The notes under the pieces were generated by a model. That model made no database searches. It saw only the letters and a list, made by a program, of their open reading frames with translations, and was not told the origin of the DNA. A stretch of 64,000 nucleotides of DNA from Welwitschia mirabilis. Taxonomy: Eukaryota > Gnetophyta > Gnetopsida > Welwitschiales. The stretch is from contig JBOZIK010000001.1 in assembly GCA_051453625.1 (NCBI GenBank), forward strand, positions 2,619,310 through 2,683,309. Reading direction: 5' to 3'. A program made the translations under genes and the position numbers. Positions 10,271 to 22,255 of the stretch are shown here, piece by piece. Each line of letters begins with the position of its first letter. Position 1 is the first letter of the stretch.

Positions 10271-11989
10271 TAAATACTAGTGCTAAGCCTCATATAATAA
10301 ATTAAGAGTCTTTGTGTGTACATGTGCTCATTTGCAATAAATAATTTTTGCTTTGAAAACGTTATTGATTGATTAGATCATTGATAAGAAAAATTCAAAA
10401 ATCTTAAAAAAAAAGGTAAAGGCTAAGAGGTTAGAGACTAATTAATGAAACGAGCAAATGAAAAAAGTTAACATTTAAGAAACCCTTCAAAAACTCATTT
10501 TCATCTGATATTGCAACACATTAGGATAGAACAATTAGATCCATAAATGTTAGAAAGCCACATTTCATTGCTACAAGTTCACAACCATATCATTTAAATA
10601 AGACAAAACAATATGAGATATTAAATATAATTAGTACTATAGTATAATTAGTACTATAGGATGTATTCCACATGTTTAAAAAAAGGAAATAATACAATGT
10701 ATCAGTCATAAATTCACTAGTTATAATAATCCTATAGTTTGATACAATGTTAAAAAGGCTATAGAAAAACAATTATGCATATAGATATAGCCAAAGTTTG
10801 TGAATTTTACTTCAACCTAACATAAGAACCCATGGCATAAGTCTTATTTAAATTCTTCAAACCCTAAGGAGTCTTCTACACCTCAATCTTCCTTTAGGGC
10901 CAATAGAAACAATCTATCATAAGTGCATAAAATCTATCATAAGTGCATACAATCTTCCCCTATTGTAAGTTCTCTTATGTAATGAACATGACAATCACTA
11001 TTATCACTAACTTTACATTGCAAATGGAATTATGTCACATGTTTAACACCACCAACTCAACTATTATCATTAGATCCATCATCAACATTTCAAAGGGAAG
11101 AACTAACAAATCTTTCTCTAATAACCAAGATAATGTGTTAGTGTTTGAAGGTAAAGGACAAAATATTGTTGCAAGTAGTACTTTCATATTCCTTATTTTA
11201 TCTAATGCACTAGGTAAAAAGCAATGATGGATAAAGTGTTGAAGATAATGGAGGGTTAATCACACTCCCACAAATGGAACCAACATATAACAATGAATTA
11301 ATCAATTCATAAATTGTAACGAGTGACATATTCCATACATAGAACCTAATCTTATAAAATCAAAACTAATTAAATTAATCAAAAATAATAACCAAAGGTT
11401 ACAACTCTAACATGAAGAGTTACCTAAGGAACTATATAATGTGGTCAAAAGACTCCACATAATAGTGTAATTTGATAGATATTTAATTTATTATTTAGCA
11501 ATTATAATAAAATTCTTTTCATTTATTTTCCATTTCCATAAAATTCAAACTCATATAAAGGAGGCTTATGGTCTTAAAGTGCAAAAAAGAGGTTGATGAA
11601 AACATGGCGAAAAGCATAAGTTACATGAAGCCATAATCTAAATCCAAAGTGGTGTCTCCATGAATAAAACTCAAACAAATAATTATAATAAAGTATAAAG
11701 TGCTCATGTAACATGTTCTACAATAAATATTTATGTTGGAGCCCTAACACTTCCAAAGAAAAAGGCTATTTCACCTAATAACTACACCCTCTGACAACTC
11801 AAAGTAAGCAGAGTGTTAAAAAGTTTTAGGTTGATGAAGATCATAGAAAAACTATAAGATTAACATCGTGATGAAGAATGAAGATTGATGTGTATGATCC
11901 TAGAGATCAACATAAGTTATAAAACATGGCCATGCCCTTTACATCTGCTATAGAAGTATGATATTTTTTAGCACAAACCTTTAGTATGA
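10271..11989. other. Unassigned AT-rich stretch
   Basis: This lies upstream of the recognised eIF2 gamma exons, where the GTPase N-terminus would be expected, but no match was found on the minus strand. A perfect-but-one tandem repeat of 20 bp is at 10911-10950 (unit AATCTATCATAAGTGCATAA). Nothing else could be supported. Confidence 0.5.
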
Positions 11990-14429
11990 AGTTTTTTGAC
12001 ACAAACATTTAGTCTCACGAATGAAGTAGAGAACGTATATAGAGCTATTCAATCTAAAGATGCTAAAACATGATGAAAGAGAATAACTTAAAAGTTAGCA
12101 GTATCAACCAAGATGAAACTCAAGGAATGAAAAGTTAACATTAATGAAGAGGTTATTCTATGCTTTAGGTGTTATCAAAGTAATAAACGCATTTAAAAAG
12201 GCATTATAAAATTCTTCACAACTATACATCTTGGGAGGAACGAAAAGCTAACATTGATGAAGAGATGTTTAAGAATGTCATGCTTCATACATTACCAAAT
12301 CAATACAATGTATTCATAAAGGCCTTACAAAATTCTTCAGAAACCTACATCTTGCAAACAAGTACTACCAAACTATTATAGCAATACATTAAAGTTAAGG
12401 CACAAAAACATGAAGAATTAAAACTCAGATTAGAAGTAAAGAGCAAAAATGGAAAACATATGAATGAGAAGAAAATAAAAGACTAAAAATCTATTGTAAA
12501 ATCTATAGGAATAAAGGATTTCATGGAACTAAGATCCATTGAAATAATTAGAGAACCATAATAATAGTTTGAGAAAAATGGAGAAATCATTTGAAAAAAC
12601 AATGCTATAAGAACCCAAAGTAATACAATAATTTTTGGCATTATTAATAAATGACATAAGAAATCATTAATTCATTAATGTAGGGTCATCTTGCCACATG
12701 ATGGGTAATAATGAACTTTTAAAGAGTATTGATTCCAATGACTACATCATATGATCATAGAAGATGAAACCGAATTAATGGCCAAAAAGACAAATGGAAT
12801 TGTAGAACTCTTGGAAATGATACTTATTGCAGTATCATTAAAGGAAATGTTCAAATAAAGAGAACCCTAAGACACAACATGCTTTCTAGCCCACATGAAA
12901 CTTGTGAAATATCAATGAGCTTAAATAATCCAAAACTAATAAAATGGTATTAAAGATTAGGACATGTTAATTTTAAAATGTTGTGCTACAAATAGTGTCA
13001 AAACAATTTTAATAAAGTTTCATTCTTAAATAGTAATAGAAAATCCTATTTGTGGAGCTTGTCAAATGGAAAAGATACACAAGAAAATACTTCCCACATT
13101 TCAAGAAAGAGCATTAAGAATAAATTGGAATTATTTTATAGTGATGTATTCATATTATTATCTAAGCAATCTTTCAAAAGACAATAGTACATTCTCATCT
13201 TCATTGATGATCATCCAAAATGCTCTTTATGTATTTCTTGAAAATGAATTCACAAGCCATAGATTCATTTTGGATCTTCAACGTCATGGCCACAAATGTT
13301 GGCTATAATTAAAAGCCTCAAAACTGATGGAGTGTAAGAATACATATCATAGGAATTCCAAGAAGATTTACAAAGAATAGGAATTTAACATGAATTTTAT
13401 CTCCTATATATAGCTAACATAAATGTAGTAAAAAGAAAAAATTGAATTATCATGGAAAAATGACATGTTCCATGATGTATAAAACCAATGTTTCTAAGAA
13501 AGTTTGGATAAAAATGATAAGTTCATTAGTATTAATACAAAATCATCTTCCAACAAGAACTCTAGAGTCATGTTTAATCTTTGGTCTATTGAATCTAACT
13601 ACATCCACATCTAAGAAATTTTAGCTGTAAAAGTTATGTGCAGACCCATTAACAAAGATATAATTGGACTATTACTCATATGCAAGTTAAAAAACAAATC
13701 TTACCAAGTATGGGATACAAGACAAAAGAATTTGTAATCTTCAAGGATGTGGCTTTTAATATGGAGATTTTAACATTGATATTTAATACACAAGGGATTA
13801 CAAACTTGCTTGTAGTTTTAGAGAAAAATGTGAATGAAGTAAAACCTAGTTAATATTCCATAATGTTACTCAGAAAACTAAAAGGAACAAGATAATACTT
13901 AAGCCATTTAAGCTAGATGCTAAAATACAACTAACATCAAAATGAAGAGATCCCAGAATAGATGGAACCAAAACTAGAAGCAGTAGAACCTATCTGTATA
14001 TCCACTTAACCTTGCTGGCTACATTCCATAATGAATCAACTACACCTAGAAGAAAGGAGGTTGGTTTAATAAATAGATGGAACCAATGGGACAAGACACA
14101 TCATATTTGTCACATAAAAAGAGATGAAACTAGCAAGTATGAAACAAGCCCTAAATGATCCAAAATGGAAAGAATCAATGCAAGTAGAATATGACTTATT
14201 GATTAATAGCAGTAGTTAGAACCTCATTGAGACTAATAAAGAAGTTCATTAAAATCAAATTAATATTCAAAATACAATACAAACAACATTAAATAAAGGA
14301 AAAACTCAATTCTTAAAACATGAATATCACGCTTTGATCCTTTGAAAAAATAGATATGTACTTAACATAATAATTCAACTCAGGAGAAGAAAAGAAAAAC
14401 TCAATTCTTTAAAACTTCATTGAGGGAGT
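11990..14429 (+). pseudogene. Ty1/copia gag-integrase pseudogene (element G), RT missing
   Basis: Plus-strand conceptual translation in several frames follows the order of a copia polyprotein. A gag segment (about 12240-12420) has the ENxx-type MFKNVMLHTLP block. A decayed CCHC knuckle lies near 12490-12540. A pre-integrase segment reads KWYxRLGHVNFKML (about 12945-12985) and the zinc-binding PICGACQMEK is at about 13045-13075. Integrase-like sequence runs to about 13620, followed by a KEFVIFKDVAF block (about 13715-13760). The RT entry motif SMKQALNDPKWKESMQVEYD is at about 14110-14170. No RT palm or RNase H is present before a purine tract (TTGAGGGAG, 14420-14428). Many stops. Confidence 0.75.
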
Positions 14430-14735
14430 TGTAAATTTCTTTTAGTTCATTAATATGTTCTCTTGATTTTCTTAAGTATATGAAAAACGGGAGTGATTGA
14501 GGATGTTATTCAAATAGCATGCTTAGGATCATATTATCAAAACGTTAGCTACATGGCATAGAATGGATCCACTCATCCTTTACCTACATGGTATAAAATG
14601 GAGCCACTCATCCTTAAGCTCATTAACTATAAGATCTTTCTTTTGTTCAATCTAAGTGATGGCCTTCCATCATATCCCTACCTAGTTATTCTATGAACCA
14701 ATTAGTGAAATAAAAGAATATCATCACACTCATAT
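14430..14735 (+). repeat. Possible 3' LTR of element G with a 35-bp tandem duplication
   Basis: The sequence starts TGTAAATTTC directly after a purine-rich tract, which is the expected LTR position. It contains two copies of a 33-base block starting CTACATGG and ending CACTCATCCTT (14548-14580 and 14583-14615). The partner LTR was not found on the left, so both the assignment and the right boundary are uncertain. Confidence 0.35.
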
Positions 14736-17180
14736 AGTTGCTTGCTAATATTTGTTATTTTATTTGGATCAATTCAATTAGTTTAGGCTCTTATTTTAAA
14801 GGTTCTTTCAAAAAGCTTCCTTTGTATTTACCTCCTTTTTCATGTTTCTCTTTTATATCATAATATTTAGATGGCTAGGTAGAAGAAAGCTTCTTTCCAT
14901 GAGACATGGATGATTATGAAGTAGAAGGTTGATCTTATGTTGAAACACAAGCATATTTTTCTACATGAAGGGTGTTAGAAAGTCTCTCCAATATAAGAGA
15001 CAAAATAGGTACCATGCCTCTAAAATCTCAACCAAGATTAAAAATTAACCTAACTATGTCTAAAGGCCTCTAGTCTACAAGGATTTGTCTCCTATAACTC
15101 CTCTATTCTAGTGTCCTACTTTGTAGTTAGATTACTAAAGCCATTAAAAATATATCACAATAGAAATATCCTCTGTCTTATGCATATAACTCTTGCTTCT
15201 TTATGTTTTCAATGTTTTCATAGAGGTTCATCACCACTACTTTGAATAAGGTGGTGTCTTCTTTTGTATGATAGCCCCTCAGCAAGCACCATAATTTTGA
15301 CCATGATACATTCTTCTTGTTATTGCTTAGAATAATTCTCTAATTAATCACTACTAGTGCTATCTTAAAGGGATATTTCGAAATGTATAGGATACTTTTC
15401 TTTCATTCATCATAATTTTGACTTTTGTAATATTTAAAATCTTTGATTTCAATTGGAAAGTTGGATCAGCATAGAATCAAAGTCAAACAACATGCTTTTG
15501 ATGACTTTAACATCTAATAGAACTCTCTAGAATTGAATAACAATGATTTCCTCCCATAGGTTCTGAAGATGAATTTCATCAATGTCCTATTTATTCCCTT
15601 GTTCATTAGAAGATAGTAATGATATAACCTAAGATTTTTCAAGTATGCAATTTATTTTGTATTTACAGGGCCAATACTAAATTCAAATTCATTATTTATG
15701 GAAATGTAACTAAGATAGATACCATCATCGATCTCTATCATGACATAGAGGGGGTTATAACAGGTAGATTTAAAAAAGGTAAAGACTTTCCTACAACCTT
15801 AAATTCATCTAATGGATAATCACAGATGTCATGCTATAAAATCAAAGAAAACTATGCTTAAAAAACTTAAAGAAAGTTGTATTATAACTTATCTAGAGAT
15901 CTNNNNNNNNNNNNNNNNNNNNNNNNNNNNNNNNNNNNNNNNNNNNNNNNNNNNNNNNNNNNNNNNNNNNNNNNNNNNNNNNNNNNNNNNNNNNNNNNNN
16001 NNNNNNNNNNNNNNNNNNNNNNNNNNNNNNNNNNNNNNNNNNNNNNNNNNNNNNNNNNNNNNNNNNNNNNNNNNNNNNNNNNNNNNNNNNNNNNNNNNNN
16101 NNNNNNNNNNNNNNNNNNNNNNNNNNNNNNNNNNNNNNNNNNNNNNNNNNNNNNNNNNNNNNNNNNNNNNNNNNNNNNNNNNNNNNNNNNNNNNNNNNNN
16201 NNNNNNNNNNNNNNNNNNNNNNNNNNNNNNNNNNNNNNNNNNNNNNNNNNNNNNNNNNNNNNNNNNNNNNNNNNNNNNNNNNNNNNNNNNNNNNNNNNNN
16301 NNNNNNNNNNNNNNNNNNNNNNNNNNNNNNNNNNNNNNNNNNNNNNNNNNNNNNNNNNNNNNNNNNNNNNNNNNNNNNNNNNNNNNNNNNNNNNNNNNNN
16401 NNNNNNNNNNNNNNNNNNNNNNNNNNNNNNNNNNNNNNNNNNNNNNNNNNNNNNNNNNNNNNNNNNNNNNNNNNNNNNNNNNNNNNNNNNNNNNNNNNNN
16501 NNNNNNNNNNNNNNNNNNNNNNNNNNNNNNNNNNNNNNNNNNNNNNNNNNNNNNNNNNNNNNNNNNNNNNNNNNNNNNNNNNNNNNNNNNNNNNNNNNNN
16601 NNNNNNNNNNNNNNNNNNNNNNNNNNNNNNNNNNNNNNNNNNNNNNNNNNNNNNNNNNNNNNNNNNNNNNNNNNNNNNNNNNNNNNNNNNNNNNNNNNNN
16701 NNNNNNNNNNNNNNTAACCATTAGTGAACCATTAATATCTAACTTCTTATTTACCTTCCCTCATGTAACTTACTAATTACATACTTTGTGTATCATTCAT
16801 AGAATGGCTATAGTAATTTTGCCATCAATTAGACATTTATTAACTTATTCTCTCTTATTGAGTAAGCTAGGATAGGTCAAATCTCCTCGTTTATTAATTT
16901 ATGCTATGGTACTATTCTTAAGCATGCAAATGGACTAGTTCTTAACTTGGGTGATAGTACCATCATTAATTTCTTAATTTTGTGGATGTTCATCTTATAA
17001 AAGTTGATCTTCCTAATGGAATGACTTTGATACAATGTCAACATAGCTAGGGTAAGGGTTGGTGTAGGTAGGATAAGTCATATGACACTAACAAGTATCA
17101 TACAACTAGTTAACATGGCATTCCATATCATACACTGAATGCAACATGAATATTAGAATGTTTTACTTATATATAGAGAT
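14736..17180. other. Unassigned stretch with 812-N gap
   Basis: Half-decayed minus-strand reading frames can be read at about 15100-15780, but no domain is recognised. The N run at 15903-16714 hides a third of the stretch. The long apparent ORFs across the Ns have no meaning. Confidence 0.5.
15903..16714. other. 812-N assembly gap
   Basis: No sequence. Apparent ORFs crossing it are artefacts of N translation. Confidence 0.95.
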
Positions 17181-17185
17181 ATATT

Positions 17186-18571
17186 TGATAGGATCGAGAA
17201 TCCGGGCGCGGCGAGGGTGGGGGGTTGGGGGGGANNNNNNNNNNNNNNNNNNNNNNNNNNNNNNNNNNNNNNNNNNNNNNNNNNNNNNNNNNNNNNNNNN
17301 NNNNNNNNNNNNNNNNNNNNNNNNNNNNNNNNNNNNNNNNNNNNNNNNNNNNNNNNNNNNNNNNNNNNNNNNNNNNNNNNNNNNNNNNNNNNNNNNNNNN
17401 NNNNNNNNNNNNNNNNNNNNNNNNNNNNNNNNNNNNNNNNNNNNNNNNNNNNNNNNNNNNNNNNNNNNNNNNNNNNNNNNNNNNNNNNNNNNATCTTTGT
17501 TACTCCATACGTTTTGCAAGGCTCATCTCTTAATCCTTGCAATCAAACTTTTATAGGCTAAATCTCAATCTTAACAACAGACTTTTGCAGACTAAGTCTC
17601 AACCTTAACAACGGATTTTTGCAGGCTAAGTCTTAATCTTTAAAGACAAATAGAAGTGATGCAATGAAGCCTTGGTAGCTTTGATATCACTTGTTTAGTA
17701 TCAATACAATGAATGGAGCTCTTCTCCAAATGAATACAATGACAATGTCCTTATATCTAATTCTGAGTGAAGTTATTTTTCTAAGAATAAATCTCCTCAA
17801 TCAGATATGAATCAATACAAAGATGTTCCAATGAAATATACCACTTGATCTTTCAGATCCACAATGAATATGTTAGTTTAGAAAAGTGCTAAAAAATCTT
17901 TAGGTCATCTTTTGCCTATCTATTTATAATGGAGGGTTACTAGTGATTATTATAATTGAATTACACTTCTAACGACTATAAACAGCTAGAAAATGGCTAA
18001 GTAACAGCTAGGTAATGGATACATAACATTTATAAGATTTACTTTTTCATACCGTCCGATCGATCCCACAAAAATCCAGTTGACCCTATGAGAACTCGGT
18101 TGAGCCCATGCTGGGTTTGATCGACCCCTTGCCTCTCAGTCTAGAACTATGGACTGTCAACTTCTTAGGTACGGTCAAACCCATGAAAGATCCAGTCGAC
18201 CCCTTTCCTCTTGGTCTGGGACTTGACTATTAGCTCCTCAAATCCGGTTGACCACTTGAATATCCAATCAACCCATTTCCATTCGAATCAGGGATACGGA
18301 CTCATAGGATCATAGGTCTAGTGTACCCCTTTATAATTTGGATGACCCCTCTGGGTTCACTCTACTTTTTTACATCTACTTTAGGTACAGTCGACCCCTT
18401 TAGAATCCGGTTGACTCCCACTAGAGGTAAACATAACTGAGTAGTTTCTTTAGTATATTTTGGTCCAAATCTTCCACCTACAAAACTAAATCTCATCGAC
18501 ATACAATATGTAANNNNNNNNNNNNNNNNNNNNNNNNNNNNNNNNNNNNAATTGGAAAATATAATCTAATA
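17186..18571 (-). repeat. 3' LTR of Sirevirus S1
   Basis: The minus-strand LTR starts at 18571 (CTAATA on plus, for the expected CTAACA) and ends at 17186 (TGATAGGATCGAGAATCC on plus). It holds an array of GGTCGACC-like motifs (about 18055-18420) and three VNTR units (17541-17645). A 258-N gap starts right after a G-rich run ending at 17234. A second gap of 36 N (18514-18549) has exactly the length of the corresponding stretch in the 5' LTR, so that gap is well sized. Confidence 0.85.
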
Positions 18572-18590
18572 ACCTCCCCCTTTGACATTG
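18572..18590 (-). other. Polypurine tract of Sirevirus S1
   Basis: On the minus strand the sequence next to the 3' LTR reads CAATGTCAAAGGGGGAGGT, a typical Sirevirus PPT position and composition. Confidence 0.8.
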
Positions 18591-18679
18591 ATGGCAAACA
18601 ATTAAGTGATTCCAAAAAATTTGAAATAATTTAAGCTCAATCACAAAATACCTTTTAGGCACACATATAAAAATTAAAA

Positions 18680-19318
18680 CTCTCCCTTTTATCAAGGCAA
18701 ATATACATTTAAGCAAGGAGAAAAATACATAAACATTTTGAAGACCCAATATCTCAATAACTTAACCAAAAACTTTTGAAAGAACACTATCATTATTTCT
18801 CCTCTTTTGATATCAATGACAAATGAAACAAAATCTAGATAAACAATGATATTCTCTCCCTCTATTTTGATACCAAATGATAGATAATGATAAGCCAAAA
18901 TTTTGAAACATATTTAGGAATTTTGAATAAATATGTTGTGCTTTTAAATGAGACAGGTTTTAAATATGCACAAAAATCTACCAGAAATGATGATAAAAAA
19001 ACACTTATGAATTACATATTTAAATGATACCATTTGAGAACACACTACAATACCAAATAATAATGCAACATGTGATCGAAGAAATTTTAACTCATTTTTT
19101 ATTGAGATGATAATTTTAATTTTGTTTCAAATATATTGCACTCAAAAAAAAAAAACAAAATAATGTAAGGATTAAGCTCAAACATAAGACTAAATTTTAT
19201 TAACAAAACAAAACATTATAAAGTTTTAAACTAAAAAGAAAGTTCTCATCAAGATCATACATCTGAAAAGTTCCATAAAAAAAAAAGGCACAAATCTCTC
19301 CTTTTGACAACAATAGCA
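18680..19318 (-). repeat. Repeated PPT-like motifs upstream of the 3' LTR
   Basis: Besides the PPT at 18572, four further motifs of the form CTCTCC(Y)nTTTGAYAxCAATG lie on the plus strand at about 18680-18697, 18798-18820, 18854-18881 and 19296-19318. The two best, at 18798 and 19296, read CTCCTCTTTTGATATCAATG and CTCTCCTTTTGACAACAATA. They are all in the same orientation as the PPT. Confidence 0.65.
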
Positions 19319-19336
19319 AAAGAGAGAACAACACAA

Positions 19337-20189
19337 CTATGCTCTAAAAGACAAAAAGGATTTAATTTGATTCCTCTTATTCTTCTTCTTCTTCTTTAAA
19401 TTCCTCTCTGAATCTTCTTCGTCTTCACCAATATGAGTAGAGCCGGTACCTTTAGTTGAGGTATCCATAATATCATATCTAAGTGCTATGACTGATTCTT
19501 TTATATGCCTAGTGTGAGAGTAAATCCATTTCAAATATGAAATAGTCTCATCTATAGATGTTTATTTTGGTGTTTTAGAAGAGGATTTCTTCGAAGGATA
19601 AAATATATGCATGCAACACAAAATCACATGCCCAATGGGTGACAGAGGCTGAAGTGTCTCCAAAGAAGAATGCAGATTAACACAGAAATGACGACAGATT
19701 TTAGTGATAAGCATAGAGTAGGGTAGAGCCCTAGTTCTATGGTACTCTAATTGTGAATTCATATTTTTCAATAATATAATAGAATCATCAATAGAACACT
19801 CATTTCCTAAGACCTATAACTAGAGGCCTCATTATGATGGTCGGCTAAAGGAAGAAAATTATAAGTAAAAATGAAGTGAATAAAGCAATACTTTGGAGTC
19901 AACAGAGAAGTAGAAATGGTGTGCTTTTAAGAATGCATTTAATTATAAATCTTCCTAGTGACTACTGGCTTGTCTTTTATGGTGTTTCTCAGAGGCCAAA
20001 ACTTTTCATAGTCTCTCCGTGAAAGATCAATCAGCTTAGAAATAAGGTCTACTATCACTCTTATCTTTCTACCCAAACTAGGGTTTCTAGAGTCCTAGCA
20101 TCATGATTAAAAGAAGCATTACAATAAAACATCCTAGTAAGAAAAGGATATGCAGGACCTAAAACATCTAAGAAATGGTCCAGATCTTG
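19337..20189 (-). pseudogene. Sirevirus env-like ORF of element S1, partial
   Basis: Minus-strand reading downstream of the pol position gives a plant retroelement env-like (third ORF) protein. The first visible segment has PFLTRMFYCNASF (about 20100-20150), the family's conserved FYxN block. Next comes a RALPYSMLITKICRHF and HVILCCMHIFYP stretch (19562-19771). The acidic then lysine-rich tail (GEDEEDSER then KKKKKNK) ends at 19337. The N-terminus lies in the 893-N gap. Frame changes and stops interrupt it. The same blocks, in the same order, occur in the second Sirevirus at 61100-62082. The role of this ORF in the family is unproven. Confidence 0.7.
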
Positions 20190-22240
20190 NNNNNNNNNNN
20201 NNNNNNNNNNNNNNNNNNNNNNNNNNNNNNNNNNNNNNNNNNNNNNNNNNNNNNNNNNNNNNNNNNNNNNNNNNNNNNNNNNNNNNNNNNNNNNNNNNNN
20301 NNNNNNNNNNNNNNNNNNNNNNNNNNNNNNNNNNNNNNNNNNNNNNNNNNNNNNNNNNNNNNNNNNNNNNNNNNNNNNNNNNNNNNNNNNNNNNNNNNNN
20401 NNNNNNNNNNNNNNNNNNNNNNNNNNNNNNNNNNNNNNNNNNNNNNNNNNNNNNNNNNNNNNNNNNNNNNNNNNNNNNNNNNNNNNNNNNNNNNNNNNNN
20501 NNNNNNNNNNNNNNNNNNNNNNNNNNNNNNNNNNNNNNNNNNNNNNNNNNNNNNNNNNNNNNNNNNNNNNNNNNNNNNNNNNNNNNNNNNNNNNNNNNNN
20601 NNNNNNNNNNNNNNNNNNNNNNNNNNNNNNNNNNNNNNNNNNNNNNNNNNNNNNNNNNNNNNNNNNNNNNNNNNNNNNNNNNNNNNNNNNNNNNNNNNNN
20701 NNNNNNNNNNNNNNNNNNNNNNNNNNNNNNNNNNNNNNNNNNNNNNNNNNNNNNNNNNNNNNNNNNNNNNNNNNNNNNNNNNNNNNNNNNNNNNNNNNNN
20801 NNNNNNNNNNNNNNNNNNNNNNNNNNNNNNNNNNNNNNNNNNNNNNNNNNNNNNNNNNNNNNNNNNNNNNNNNNNNNNNNNNNNNNNNNNNNNNNNNNNN
20901 NNNNNNNNNNNNNNNNNNNNNNNNNNNNNNNNNNNNNNNNNNNNNNNNNNNNNNNNNNNNNNNNNNNNNNNNNNNNNNNNNNNNNNNNNNNNNNNNNNNN
21001 NNNNNNNNNNNNNNNNNNNNNNNNNNNNNNNNNNNNNNNNNNNNNNNNNNNNNNNNNNNNNNNNNNNNNNNNNNNNNNNNNNGTGGATTTACAGTACTAG
21101 AAGGAGTCCGTGCGACCATGCTTTCAGGTCGGTCAACTGACCACATCCGGTTGACTGAACCATAGATCTGGTCAACCGAATCATAGATCCAATCAAACGC
21201 CCTGCATTAGCCAAGGGACAGTGTACCAAACTCTAAATCACTTTCATAAAAGATAAGTTAATTACCAGAATTGGAGTTTACATCATATTTGACAAAAAAA
21301 CATTTAATTTATCATAATNNNNNNNNNNNNNNNNNNNNNNNNNNNNNNNNNNNNNNNNNNNNNNNNNNNNNNNNNNNNNNNNNNNNNNNNNNNNNNNNNN
21401 NNNNNNNNNNNNNNNNNNNNNNNNNNNNNNNNNNNNNNNNNNNNNNNNNNNNNNNNNNNNNNNNNNNNNNNNNNNNNNNNNNNNNNNNNNNNNNNNNNNN
21501 NNNNNNNNNNNNNNNNNNNNNNNNNNNNNNNNNNNNNNNNNNNNNNNNNNNNNNNNNNNNNNNNNNNNNNNNNNNNNNNNNNNNNNNNNNNNNNNNNNNN
21601 NNNNNNNNNNNNNNNNNNNNNNNNNNNNNNNNNNNNNNNNNNNNNNNNNNNNNNNNNNNNNNNNNNNNNNNNNNNNNNNNNNNNNNNNNNNNNNNNNNNN
21701 NNNNNNNNNNNNNNNNNNNNNNNNNNNNNNNNNNNNNNNNNNNNNNNNNNNNNNNNNNNNNNNNNNNNNNNNNNNNNNNNNNNNNNNNNNNNNNNNNNNN
21801 NNNNNNNNNNNNNNNNNNNNNNNNNNNNNNNNNNNNNNNNNNNNNNNNNNNNNNNNNNNNNNNNNNNNNNNNNNNNNNNNNNNNNNNNNNNNNNNNNNNN
21901 NNNNNNNNNNNNNNNNNNNNNNNNNNNNNNNNNNNNNNNNNNNNNNNNNNNNNNNNNNNNNNNNNNNNNNNNNNNNNNNNNNNNNNNNNNNNNNNNNNNN
22001 NNNNNNNNNNNNNNNNNNNNNNNNNNNNNNNNNNNNNNNNNNNNNNNNNNNNNNNNNNNNNNNNNNNNNNNNNNNNNNNNNNNNNNNNNNNNNNNNNNNN
22101 NNNNNNNNNNNNNNNNNNNNNNNNNNNNNNNNNNNNNNNNNNNNNNNNNNNNNNNNNNNNNNNNNNNNNNNNNNNNNNNNNNNNNNNNNNNNNNNNNNNN
22201 NNNNNNNNNNNNNNNNNNNNNNNNNNNNNNNNNNNNNNNN
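20190..22240. other. Two large N gaps (893 and 922 N) inside Sirevirus S1
   Basis: N runs at 20190-21082 and 21319-22240 replace most of the pol position of the element. Only 236 bases between them are assembled. Confidence 0.95.
21083..21318 (-). other. Spacer with GGTCRACY motifs between pol and env positions
   Basis: Between two large gaps, the 236 assembled bases contain four motifs in about 70 bp such as GGTCAACTGACC and GGTTGACTG (about 21128-21190). The same motif type crowds the LTRs and the corresponding spacer of the other Sirevirus (62210-62640). Confidence 0.6.
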
Positions 22241-22255
22241 TAAATGGTAAAGCAT

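Noticed and set aside
13066-13308. Independent 80-codon gene starting MEKIHKKIL
   Set aside because: Its upstream context (CGACQ-type zinc site) and content place it inside the decayed copia integrase of element G.
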